NCBI GenBank assembly: GCA_905612335.1
Contig: CAJQRT010000037.1
Coordinates: 1 to 30,949 of the forward strand
Source of the DNA: an uncultured Candidatus Pelagibacter sp.
Lineage (GTDB): Bacteria; Pseudomonadota; Alphaproteobacteria; Pelagibacterales; Pelagibacteraceae
Reading direction: 5' to 3'
DNA: 30,949 nt
Of the stretch, positions 23,636 through 30,949 are shown piece by piece (position 1 is the first letter of the stretch; each line of letters opens with the position of its first letter). The position numbers and the translations under genes were made by a program. The notes under the pieces were generated by a model that was not told where the DNA came from, did no database searches, and saw nothing but the letters and a program-made list of their open reading frames with translations.

Positions 23636-24508
23636 ATGTTCTGGCTAAAAAAAAATTTACCTAAGTTAGTTTTAACTCCATCACTAGGAATTTTGTCATG
23701 GTTTGTCTATGGTTTCATTTTTTGGACGATATACATCTCTTTTACAAAATCCAAGATGTTGCCAAGATATGAACTTTGGGGAATAGATCAGTATATCAGA
23801 CTGTGGAAAATGCCAAGATGGCATGTAGCAGTAGAAAATTTACTTATATTCACAGTATTATTTATCATTTTATGCATTGCCATTGGAATTCTTCTTTCAA
23901 TTTTATTGGATCAAAAGATTAGAGCGGAAGGTTTTTTAAGAACAATTTATTTATACCCAATGGCTTTATCATTTATTGTAACTGGGACAGCCTGGAAATG
24001 GGTTCTAAACCCAACACTAGGTATTGAAAAATTTGCCCATGATATGGGTTTTGAGACCTTTAAATTTGACTGGCTAGTAACACCAGAAATGTCAATATAT
24101 ACAATAGTAATAGCCGGTGTGTGGCAATCATCTGGATTTATAATGGCAATTTTCCTAGCAGGTCTAAGATCGGTTGATGATGAAATTATTAAAGCTGCAA
24201 AAATTGATGGTGCTGGAATATTTTCAATTTACAGTAAAATTATTCTTCCAATGATGCGGCCAGTTTTTATGAGTGCAATAGTAATCTTAGTTCACTTATC
24301 AATTAAGAGTTATGATTTGATTATAGCGCTAACTTCAGGTGGACCAGGAATTTCCTCAGATATGCCAGCAGTTTTTATGACGACTATGGCATTTCATAGA
24401 AGTGAAGTTGGTTTAGCATCTGCGAGTGCCATCATGATGTTTTTAACAGTATCAGCAATTGTTGTGCCATATTTATATTCAGAACTGAAGAGGGAAGATG
24501 CAAGATAA
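23636..24508 (+). CDS. sugar ABC transporter permease 1 (CUT1, MalF/GtsB-like)
   Basis: A 290-aa inner-membrane permease with six predicted helices, the usual number for short CUT1 permeases. The EAA loop that contacts the ATPase is seen as EIIKAAKIDGAGIFSIYSKI (about residues 183-202), followed by ILPMMRP. It follows the hairpin after the binding-protein gene and overlaps the second permease by 11 bp, so the two half-channels are translated together. No independent strong ribosome site is visible before its ATG. Confidence 0.92.
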   Translation: MFWLKKNLPKLVLTPSLGILSWFVYGFIFWTIYISFTKSKMLPRYELWGIDQYIRLWKMPRWHVAVENLLIFTVLFIILCIAIGILLSILLDQKIRAEGFLRTIYLYPMALSFIVTGTAWKWVLNPTLGIEKFAHDMGFETFKFDWLVTPEMSIYTIVIAGVWQSSGFIMAIFLAGLRSVDDEIIKAAKIDGAGIFSIYSKIILPMMRPVFMSAIVILVHLSIKSYDLIIALTSGGPGISSDMPAVFMTTMAFHRSEVGLASASAIMMFLTVSAIVVPYLYSELKREDAR

Positions 24509-25400
24509 AGAAAAACTGAAACTAAACAAATTAGAAGCGAATTCTAGAAGAAAAAATACAATCTATAGATGGATTTTATATTTTATATTAGCAGTTTTTG
24601 TTATTTATTATTTAACACCCCTTTATGTTATGATTGTAACTTCATTTAAAACAATGCCTGAGATTAGACAGGGAAATTTATTTTCATTACCTAGTTCGTT
24701 AAAATTTGATGCCTGGAAACAAGCCTGGGATGGAACAGGCTATAAAGGTGGTGATGTTTTTCTTAAACCTTATTTTTGGAACTCAATAAAACTAGTAGTC
24801 CCTGCTGTTGTTATATCAACTTTACTAGGTGCTATTAACGGTTATGCCTTAACCAAATGGAGATTTAAAGGAGATTCATATGTCTTTCTATTATTTTTAT
24901 TTGGTACATTTATTCCATACCAGGCAATTTTATTACCAATGGCTAGAACATTAGGTGTCCTTGGAATTTCAAATTCGATAAATGGACTAATATTAGTTCA
25001 TGTTGTTTATGGAATTTGTTTTACAACTTTATTTTGTAGAAATTACTATGTATCAATTTCAGATGAAATGGTAAGAGCAGCAAGAATAGATGGTGCTGGT
25101 TTTTTTAAAATATTTTTTAAAATAATTTTACCAATTTCTATACCAATAATAGTAGTAACTGTTATTTGGCAATTTACGCAAGTATGGAATGATTTTTTAT
25201 TTGGAGCTACTTTTTCATTTGGTGAATCTGCACCAATTCAAGTTGCTCTTAATAATTTAGTTTTAACAGGTACGGCTGTCAAAAGATATAATGTTGATAT
25301 GGCAGCAGCAATCATTACAGGAATTCCCACATTAATAGTTTATATTCTTGCTGGAAATTATTTTATCAAAGGACTAACAGCTGGATCAGTGAAAGGATAA
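24498..25400 (+). CDS. sugar ABC transporter permease 2 (CUT1, MalG/GtsC-like)
   Basis: A 300-aa inner-membrane permease with six helices and a charged N-terminal tail of about 20 residues. LTPLYVMIVTSFK is typical of the MalG side. The EAA motif is EMVRAARIDGAGFFKIFFKI, followed by ILPISIP. It ends in a short hydrophobic and glycine-rich tail (GLTAGSVKG) found in MalG-like proteins. The ATG lies within the last codons of permease 1, preceded by GAAGAGGGAAG, a good ribosome site. The stop is one base from the ATPase start. Confidence 0.93.
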   Translation: MQDKEKLKLNKLEANSRRKNTIYRWILYFILAVFVIYYLTPLYVMIVTSFKTMPEIRQGNLFSLPSSLKFDAWKQAWDGTGYKGGDVFLKPYFWNSIKLVVPAVVISTLLGAINGYALTKWRFKGDSYVFLLFLFGTFIPYQAILLPMARTLGVLGISNSINGLILVHVVYGICFTTLFCRNYYVSISDEMVRAARIDGAGFFKIFFKIILPISIPIIVVTVIWQFTQVWNDFLFGATFSFGESAPIQVALNNLVLTGTAVKRYNVDMAAAIITGIPTLIVYILAGNYFIKGLTAGSVKG

Positions 25401-25401
25401 T

Positions 25402-26502
25402 ATGGCTACTTTAAAGATTAATAACATAAATAAAAATTTTGGAAAAACAGAGGTATTAAAAGGAATTAACCTAGATATTAAACATGGTGAATTTCTTGTG
25501 CTTTTAGGACCATCGGGTTGTGGAAAGTCTACATTGTTGAATACTATAGCTGGTCTAGAAACATCTAATAGCGGTGATATTTTAATAGACGACCATATTG
25601 TGAATAATATGGAACCAAGTGATAGAGATATAGCTTTGGTGTTCCAGTCTTATGCTCTTTATCCAGCAATGACTGTTAGAAAGAACGTAACATTTGGTTT
25701 AGAGCAAAGAAAAACTCCAAAAGAAAAAATAGCAAAAGCACTAGATGATGTTTCTAACTTATTACAAATAACACAACTATTAGACAGAAAACCATCTCAA
25801 TTATCTGGTGGTCAACGTCAACGTGTTGCAATGGGTAGAGCATTAGTAAGAGATCCTAAAATTTTTTTATTTGATGAGCCGTTATCAAATCTTGATGCAA
25901 AATTAAGAGTTGAAATGAGAAGAGAAATTAAAAAACTACATCAAAAACTTGGTACAACTATAGTTTATGTTACTCATGACCAAACAGAGGCAATGAGCTT
26001 AGGTACTAATATAGCAATTATGGATCATGGATTAATTCAACAATGTGATACTCCTAAAAATATTTATAATAAGCCAGAAAGTATTTTTGTTGCAGATTTT
26101 ATCGGATCTCCATCAATGAATTTAATTGAAGGTAAATTGATCAAAGATAATGAGGATATTATTTTTATGCCAAGCAATTCAAATGATAATGTTAAAATAC
26201 CAGTTAGGAACTACTCATTTAAAGATAAATTTGATGGTACTGAAATATCAACTTATTTAGGAATTAGACCAGAGCATATTTATTTTAAAAAAATTAACCC
26301 TGATTGTTTTGAGATTAATTTGAAATCAGAATTATTGGAATATACAGGTCATGAACAAATTGTGACATTTGATTATTTTGGTCAACAAGTACTTGGTAAA
26401 TTTGCATCTACATTAGATATTAATATCAATAAAGATTTAAAATTAAATATTGATATGTCTCAAATTTCTTTATTTGATAAGCATACGAAAAATAGAATAT
26501 AA
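25402..26502 (+). CDS. sugar ABC transporter ATP-binding protein (UgpC/MalK type)
   Basis: The 366-aa cytoplasmic ATPase that powers the CUT1 transporter. Walker A is GPSGCGKST (about residues 37-45), Q-loop FQSYALYP, signature LSGGQRQRVAMGRAL, Walker B IFLFDEPLSNLD, and the switch His is in VTHDQTEAM. A C-terminal TOBE/OB regulatory domain follows (about 235-366), containing the YLGIRPEHI typical of MalK-like proteins. The length is normal. All ATPase residues look intact. It starts one base after permease 2 and ends one base before the next SDR start, so transport and catabolism share a transcript. Confidence 0.95.
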   Translation: MATLKINNINKNFGKTEVLKGINLDIKHGEFLVLLGPSGCGKSTLLNTIAGLETSNSGDILIDDHIVNNMEPSDRDIALVFQSYALYPAMTVRKNVTFGLEQRKTPKEKIAKALDDVSNLLQITQLLDRKPSQLSGGQRQRVAMGRALVRDPKIFLFDEPLSNLDAKLRVEMRREIKKLHQKLGTTIVYVTHDQTEAMSLGTNIAIMDHGLIQQCDTPKNIYNKPESIFVADFIGSPSMNLIEGKLIKDNEDIIFMPSNSNDNVKIPVRNYSFKDKFDGTEISTYLGIRPEHIYFKKINPDCFEINLKSELLEYTGHEQIVTFDYFGQQVLGKFASTLDININKDLKLNIDMSQISLFDKHTKNRI

Positions 26503-26503
26503 A

Positions 26504-27265
26504 ATGTCAGCAATTTATAAAGATTTAAAAGATAAAAGAGTTTTCATTACTGGTGGTGGTTCAGGTATTGGAGCTTCTATTGTAGAACATTTTTGTGAGC
26601 AAAGAGCCGAAGTTTTTTTTATTGATATTAATGAGGAGGCATCAAATAAATTAATATTAGAGTGTAAAAATAAAGATTTTTTGATTCCAACTTTTATAAA
26701 ATGTGATTTGTTAAATATTAAAGATTTACAAAACACTATTGCAAAAGTTATTACTGATCATGGTCCAATTAATATTTTAGTTAATAATGCTGCTAATGAT
26801 GAAAGACATTCAATTGACGATGTAACTGAAGAATTTTGGAACGAAAGAATGAATATCAATCTTAGACATTATTTTTTTACAGTTCAGTCTGTTAAGAAAG
26901 CTATGATTAAAAGTAAAGGTGGATCTATTATAAATATAGGCTCTGTTTCTTGGATGATAGGCCAAGGAGGCATGGCAGCTTATACTGCTGCAAAATCTGG
27001 TGTTGTTGGTTTAACCAGATCTTTTGCAAGAGACCTTGGTGAGTTCAATATAAGAGTAAATTCCGTTGTACCTGGGTGGGTAATGACAGAAAGACAAGTT
27101 GCGAAGTGGTTAACTCCAGAATCTGAAGCGGATATGATGAAAAAGCAGTGTTTAAAACATAAATTAATGCCCTCAGATATAGCTAAAACTGTTCTATTTT
27201 TTGGTTCTGATGCCTCATCTGGTTGCACAAATCAAGATTATATAGTTGATAAAGGTTGGTTATAA
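26504..27265 (+). CDS. short-chain dehydrogenase, likely sugar 1-dehydrogenase
   Basis: A 253-aa classical SDR. The cofactor motif is TGGGSGIGASI (about residues 17-27) with IDIN after the second strand (NAD-type Asp), then NNAA. The catalytic triad is Ser in NIGSVSWM and Tyr-Lys in YTAAKSG. I start at ATG 26504: the open frame extends back to 26450 but those codons overlap the ATPase gene. In this operon the missing first step, aldose to lactone, needs a dehydrogenase, and this protein is the natural candidate (L-fucose or related sugar dehydrogenase). Substrate and stereochemistry cannot be read from sequence. Confidence 0.85.
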   Translation: MSAIYKDLKDKRVFITGGGSGIGASIVEHFCEQRAEVFFIDINEEASNKLILECKNKDFLIPTFIKCDLLNIKDLQNTIAKVITDHGPINILVNNAANDERHSIDDVTEEFWNERMNINLRHYFFTVQSVKKAMIKSKGGSIINIGSVSWMIGQGGMAAYTAAKSGVVGLTRSFARDLGEFNIRVNSVVPGWVMTERQVAKWLTPESEADMMKKQCLKHKLMPSDIAKTVLFFGSDASSGCTNQDYIVDKGWL

Positions 27266-27278
27266 CCAATTCATAAAA

Positions 27279-29054
27279 ATGAAAAAAAAAGAATTAAGAA
27301 GTAAACAGTGGTTTGATAATCCAAATGATCCAGCTCTTACAGCTTTATATCTGGAGAGATATTTAAATTACGGGATGACAAGACAGGAATTGCAATCTGG
27401 AAAACCTATAATTGGAATTGCACAATCAGGTAGCGATCTATCACCATGCAATAGACATTTTTTAGAACTTAGCAGTAGAATTAAAGATGGGATTAGACAA
27501 GCAGGAGGTATTCCAATAGAATTTCCAACTCATCCGATTCAAGAAACTGGCAAGAGACCTACAGCTGGTTTAGATAGAAATTTATCTTATTTATCTTTAG
27601 TTGAAGTTTTATTTGGTTACCCAATTGATGGTGTAATTTTAACAACTGGTTGTGATAAGACTACACCAGCAGCATTAATGGCTGCGGCAACTGTAAATAT
27701 ACCAGCTATAGTTTTGTCAGGTGGTCCAATGCTTGATGGAAATTATAAAGGAAAAAAAGTTGGCTCAGGAACTGTAGTTTGGGAAGCTAGAAAGCTGCAT
27801 GCAAAAGGTGAAATTACTTATGATGAATTTATGGATATGGTTGCAGCATCAGCACCAAGTATAGGTCATTGTAATACAATGGGCACAGCTTCATCTATGA
27901 ACTCTATCGCAGAAGCATTGGGAATGTCTTTAACTGGATGTGCCGTTATACCTGCACCATATAGAGAAAGATCACAAATCTCATTTGAAACGGGAAAAAG
28001 AATTGTTGATATGGTTCATGAAGATTTAACACCATCAAAAATAATGACTAAAGAAGCATTTGAAAATGCAATCTTAGTTGCAAGTGCTATTGGTGCATCA
28101 AGTAACTGTCCTCCACATCTTACAGCAATAGCAAGACATATGGGTTTAGAATTAGATATAGAAAATTGGCAAACACTAGGACATGACATTCCATTACTTG
28201 TGAATTGTCAGCCAGCTGGAGAACATTTGATGGAAAGATTTCATAGAGCGGGTGGTGTACCTGCTATCATGCAAGAGTTGTTAAAAAATGATAAATTACA
28301 CAAAAATGTGCTTACTGTTTCTGGAAAAACTGTTGAAGAAAATTTAAAAATTAAAATAGAAGTAGACACTGATGTTATAAAATCATTTGCAAATCCATTG
28401 GTAGAAAATGCAGGTTACATTGTTATGAGAAGTAATTTTTTTAATTCTGCTGTTATGAAAACATCAGTAATAAGTGAAGAGTTTAGAAAAAGATATTTAT
28501 CAGATCCAAAAAATAAAAATGTATTTGAAGCCAATGCAGTAATATTTGAAGGCCCAGAAGATTATCATACAAGGATAAATGATGAAAAATTGAATATAGA
28601 TGAAAATTCAATTCTGATGATAAGAGGGTGTGGACCAGTTGGTTATCCTGGTTCTGCAGAAGTAGTGAATATGCAACCACCAGATAGATTGTTGAAAAAG
28701 GGCATTAATACTCTTCCAACATTAGGAGATGGCAGACAAAGTGGTACTTCAGAAAGCCCATCTATACTGAATGTTTCACCAGAATCGGCTATTGGTGGGG
28801 ATTTATTGATAGTTCAAACAGGAGACAAAATTAAGATTGATCTCAACAATAGAAGAATTGACTTATTAGTATCAGATACTGAGATTGCAGAGAGAAAAAA
28901 AAACACAAAGATCCCAATATTAAAAAATCAAACACCATGGCAGGAAATTTCTAGAAAAATGGTAGGTCAATTAGAAACTGGGGCTTGTTTAGAGACTGAA
29001 TCTTTATATTTAGACATAACAAACACAAAAGGAATGCCTAGGCATTCACATTAA
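27279..29054 (+). CDS. IlvD/EDD-family sugar-acid dehydratase
   Basis: A 591-aa dehydratase of the IlvD/EDD superfamily, in the pentonate/hexonate dehydratase branch. The likely Fe-S ligands are Cys57 (LSPCNRH), Cys125 (TTGCDKT) and Cys198 (GHCNTMGT), nearly the spacing known from L-arabinonate and D-xylonate dehydratases, which carry a 2Fe-2S cluster. APYRERSQ and the C-terminal DGRQSGTSESPSILNVSPE are also branch-typical. It would convert a sugar acid to a 2-keto-3-deoxy acid. I prefer ATG 27279: the upstream in-frame ATG at 27246 lies inside the SDR gene. Downstream genes point to a 6-deoxyhexonate such as L-fuconate, but a pentonate is possible. Confidence 0.9.
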   Translation: MKKKELRSKQWFDNPNDPALTALYLERYLNYGMTRQELQSGKPIIGIAQSGSDLSPCNRHFLELSSRIKDGIRQAGGIPIEFPTHPIQETGKRPTAGLDRNLSYLSLVEVLFGYPIDGVILTTGCDKTTPAALMAAATVNIPAIVLSGGPMLDGNYKGKKVGSGTVVWEARKLHAKGEITYDEFMDMVAASAPSIGHCNTMGTASSMNSIAEALGMSLTGCAVIPAPYRERSQISFETGKRIVDMVHEDLTPSKIMTKEAFENAILVASAIGASSNCPPHLTAIARHMGLELDIENWQTLGHDIPLLVNCQPAGEHLMERFHRAGGVPAIMQELLKNDKLHKNVLTVSGKTVEENLKIKIEVDTDVIKSFANPLVENAGYIVMRSNFFNSAVMKTSVISEEFRKRYLSDPKNKNVFEANAVIFEGPEDYHTRINDEKLNIDENSILMIRGCGPVGYPGSAEVVNMQPPDRLLKKGINTLPTLGDGRQSGTSESPSILNVSPESAIGGDLLIVQTGDKIKIDLNNRRIDLLVSDTEIAERKKNTKIPILKNQTPWQEISRKMVGQLETGACLETESLYLDITNTKGMPRHSH

Positions 29055-29066
29055 AAAAGGAAAGAT

Positions 29067-29810
29067 ATGAGCAATAGATTAGAAGGTAAAAATATTATTG
29101 TAACAGCCGCAGGCCAAGGAATTGGTAAAGCAACTGCTATAGCATTTCATAATGAAGGTGCAAATGTAACTGCAACAGATTTAAATGATAAAACTTTAAC
29201 TGAATTAAATAAAGAATATCCTAAAATTAAAATTCACACCCTAGACTCAACTGACAATAATGCTATTTTGGAATTTATGAAAAGTGTAGATAGAGTTGAT
29301 GTTTTGTTCAACGCAGTGGGCTTTGTTCACCATGGAACTATTCTAGATTGTGAAGAAAAAGATTGGGATTTTTCTTTTGATGTGAATGTTAAATCTATGT
29401 ATCAAATGTGTAAAGCAATTTTACCATTAATGGTCAAACAGAATAATGGAAGTATAATTAATGTTTCATCATGTGCCTCAAGCCTCAAAGGATTTCCAAA
29501 TAGATTTGTTTATGGAACCACAAAAGGAGCGGTAATTGGCTTAACAAAATCAATAGCTGCAGATTTTGTAAAACAAAATATTAGATGTAATTCTATTGCA
29601 CCTGGAACAGTATTTTCACCTTCTTGGCAAGATAGGGTTAATCAAAGTCCAGACCCGGTACAAGCTAAGAAAGATTTTATAGCAAGACAACCAATGGGGA
29701 GGTTGGGAACAGCAGAAGAAATAGCGGCTGTGGCAGTCTATTTAGCTGGAGACGATGCAACATTTACTACAGGAACAACAATTTCTGTTGATGGTGGAAT
29801 TTCAATTTAA
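29067..29810 (+). CDS. short-chain dehydrogenase, 2-keto-3-deoxy-L-fuconate dehydrogenase-like
   Basis: A 247-aa SDR strongly resembling the DHRS6/2-keto-3-deoxy-L-fuconate 4-dehydrogenase group. Shared features are FNAVGFVHHGTILDCEE, SSCASSLKGFPNRFVYGTTKGAVIGLTKS with the Tyr-Lys pair, and CNSIAPGTVFSPSWQDR. The N-terminal cofactor motif reads TAAGQGIGKA, with Asp following the second strand (NAD). In the known L-fucose route it oxidises 2-keto-3-deoxy-L-fuconate to the 2,4-diketo acid, the substrate for the hydrolase encoded next. It starts 12 bases after the dehydratase stop with an AAAAAGGAAAG ribosome site. Confidence 0.87.
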   Translation: MSNRLEGKNIIVTAAGQGIGKATAIAFHNEGANVTATDLNDKTLTELNKEYPKIKIHTLDSTDNNAILEFMKSVDRVDVLFNAVGFVHHGTILDCEEKDWDFSFDVNVKSMYQMCKAILPLMVKQNNGSIINVSSCASSLKGFPNRFVYGTTKGAVIGLTKSIAADFVKQNIRCNSIAPGTVFSPSWQDRVNQSPDPVQAKKDFIARQPMGRLGTAEEIAAVAVYLAGDDATFTTGTTISVDGGISI

Positions 29811-29831
29811 TAAATTAAAAAAAGGATAACT

Positions 29832-30674
29832 ATGAAATTATTAAGAGTAGGTATTAAAGGAAAAGAAAAACCAGCAGCATTAGATAAAAATGGAAAAATT
29901 AGAGATTTAAGCTCTCATATTACTGATTTAAATTCTGATACTGTGAATTTTGAAACAGTTACAAAATTGGAGGGTATAGATCTAGAAGCTTTACCAGAAA
30001 TTTCAAATTCTGAGAGAATAGGTGCATGTGTTAATAAACCAGGAAAGTTTGTAGCAATTGGTTTAAATTATTCTGATCATGCAGCAGAGTCTGGTATGGA
30101 TGAACCATCAGAACCCATAGTATTTATGAAAGCGACAAGCTCAATCAATGGCCCAAATGATGATATTGAAATTTCAAAAGATTCAAAAGAACTTGATTGG
30201 GAAGTCGAATTGGGAATAATTATTGGAAAAGACACTAAAAATATTAGCGAAAAAGAAGCTGAAAGTCACATTCTTGGATATTGTTTAGTAAACGATGTGA
30301 GTGAAAGAGAGTGGCAACTTAAAAAGATGGGTCAGTGGGTTAAAGGAAAATCACATGACACCTATGGACCGATTGGACCTTATTTGGTCACTAAGAATGA
30401 AATCTCTGACATTAACAGTCTTAATTTAAGCTTGGATGTTAATGGACAAAGAATGCAAACTGGGAACACAGATAAGATGATATTTAATGTGTTTTTTATA
30501 GTTTCATATTTAAGTAAGTTTATGACTTTACAAGCGGGTGATATTATTACAACTGGAACACCTCCAGGAGTGGGTATGGGAAAGAAACCTCAAGTATTTT
30601 TAAAAGCAGGTGACACAATTAGATTATCGATTGATAATTTAGGAGAACAAAACTCAAAAGTTATAGCTGAATAA
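29832..30674 (+). CDS. fumarylacetoacetase-family 2,4-diketo-3-deoxy-acid hydrolase
   Basis: A 280-aa protein of the fumarylacetoacetate hydrolase fold. The C-terminal catalytic domain has the metal/substrate motifs IGLNYSDHAAESG (about residues 76-88), FMKATSSINGPNDDI, the acidic DWEVELGIIIGKD, and GTPPGVGMGKKP. In L-fucose and L-rhamnose non-phosphorylating routes such an enzyme splits 2,4-diketo-3-deoxy acids to pyruvate and L-lactate, which fits the preceding dehydrogenase. The length is typical. It has an AAAAGGATAA ribosome site and is followed almost at once by the lactonase gene. Confidence 0.88.
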   Translation: MKLLRVGIKGKEKPAALDKNGKIRDLSSHITDLNSDTVNFETVTKLEGIDLEALPEISNSERIGACVNKPGKFVAIGLNYSDHAAESGMDEPSEPIVFMKATSSINGPNDDIEISKDSKELDWEVELGIIIGKDTKNISEKEAESHILGYCLVNDVSEREWQLKKMGQWVKGKSHDTYGPIGPYLVTKNEISDINSLNLSLDVNGQRMQTGNTDKMIFNVFFIVSYLSKFMTLQAGDIITTGTPPGVGMGKKPQVFLKAGDTIRLSIDNLGEQNSKVIAE

Positions 30675-30675
30675 T

Positions 30676-30949
30676 TTGAATATCATAACTTCAGAGCCAA
30701 AAGTTATATGGAATTCAAAAACAATATTAGGTGAAGGTACCCTATGGGTGCCATCACATAATTCAATTTACTTTGTTGATATTAAGAAGAAAAAAATTCT
30801 AATTTTAAATATTAAAATTAATAAAAAAAGAATTATTAAAGTAGATAAAGAAATCGGGTTTCTTGCTCATATTAAAAAAGATATTTTTATACTTGGTTTA
30901 CAATCCGAACTTAGAATTATTAACCTTAAAAATAATAAGACTATTAGAT
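30676..30949 (+). CDS. SMP-30/gluconolactonase family lactonase, truncated by window end
   Basis: An open frame runs from a TTG at 30676, one base after the hydrolase stop, to the window end (91 codons). It contains WNSKTILGEGTLWVPSHNSIYFVDIKKKKI, matching the SMP-30 opening (LGEGPLWDxxxxxLYWVDI) with the metal-ligand Glu in GEG. SMP-30 enzymes open sugar lactones, the step between the sugar dehydrogenase and the dehydratase. The TTG start is tentative since no ATG precedes the domain. It belongs to the same transcript; the beta-propeller remainder lies beyond the window. Confidence 0.78.
   Translation, partial: MNIITSEPKVIWNSKTILGEGTLWVPSHNSIYFVDIKKKKILILNIKINKKRIIKVDKEIGFLAHIKKDIFILGLQSELRIINLKNNKTIR

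Noticed and set aside
26450..26503. Upstream start for the SDR after the ABC ATPase
   Set aside because: These 18 codons overlap the ATPase C-terminus and precede the normal SDR N-terminus; ATG 26504 fits better.
27246..27278. Upstream ATG for the IlvD-type dehydratase
   Set aside because: It lies inside the SDR gene and adds residues not expected in the family; ATG 27279 is preferred.
1..30949. CRISPR arrays, IS elements, prophage or tRNA genes
   Set aside because: No regularly spaced repeats, transposase or integrase motifs, or cloverleaf-like segments were recognised on reading; a tRNAscan/CRISPR search would settle it.

Overview
The window is low in G+C (roughly 30% by eye), very gene-dense, and has intergenic gaps that are mostly under 100 bp; the longest is about 207 bp. 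Gene content, compactness and SAM-II/SAM-V-like RNA aptamers in front of a homocysteine methyltransferase suggest a streamlined marine alphaproteobacterium of the SAR11/Pelagibacterales type. That placement is inference from the sequence alone. No rRNA, tRNA, IS element, CRISPR array or phage gene was recognised, and no stretch over 300 bp lacks a gene.

Region 1 (1-4.9 kb) is housekeeping. It holds the end of an Fe-S assembly operon (SufT and an A-type carrier), a 56-aa small ORF, glutamine synthetase on the minus strand, a YbaK-type tRNA deacylase overlapping a DMT-family exporter, and a homocysteine S-methyltransferase on the minus strand. The leader of the last gene contains two tandem H-type pseudoknots resembling SAM-II/SAM-V riboswitch aptamers, downstream of a well-formed promoter.

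Region 2 (4.9-12.4 kb) is a molybdenum-cofactor and redox region. It has a TauE/SafE exporter divergent from moaB, a DUF1244 gene, an aldehyde dehydrogenase with an in-frame lysine-rich leader followed by its usual DUF779 partner, and a compact minus-strand operon moaA-moaC-moaD-moaE-msrP-msrQ. That operon combines pterin synthesis with a periplasmic molybdenum methionine sulfoxide reductase.

Region 3 (12.4-22.1 kb) carries a phytanoyl-CoA-dioxygenase-like gene with its own terminator, a GYD-domain protein, and a first sugar-acid module. The module has an aldehyde dehydrogenase, an enolase-superfamily (RhmD-like) dehydratase, a PdxA2-like dehydrogenase, a tripartite tricarboxylate transporter (TctC-TctB-TctA), an SDR and an unusual ROK-family protein.

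Region 4 (22.3-30.9 kb) is one continuous plus-strand module. It has a sugar ABC transporter (binding protein, two permeases, ATPase), an SDR, an IlvD/EDD-type sugar-acid dehydratase, a DHRS6-like SDR, a fumarylacetoacetase-fold hydrolase, and an SMP-30 lactonase cut by the window end. Together these spell out a non-phosphorylating sugar route: oxidise to lactone, hydrolyse, dehydrate, oxidise to a 2,4-diketo acid, then cleave. For a 6-deoxyhexose such as L-fucose or L-rhamnose the products would be pyruvate and lactate.

No DNA-binding regulator is encoded anywhere in the window. The visible regulatory signals are RNA or DNA structure: tandem aptamers, a terminator hairpin embedded in the start of tctB, hairpins between transporter genes, and short palindromes in divergent promoters.
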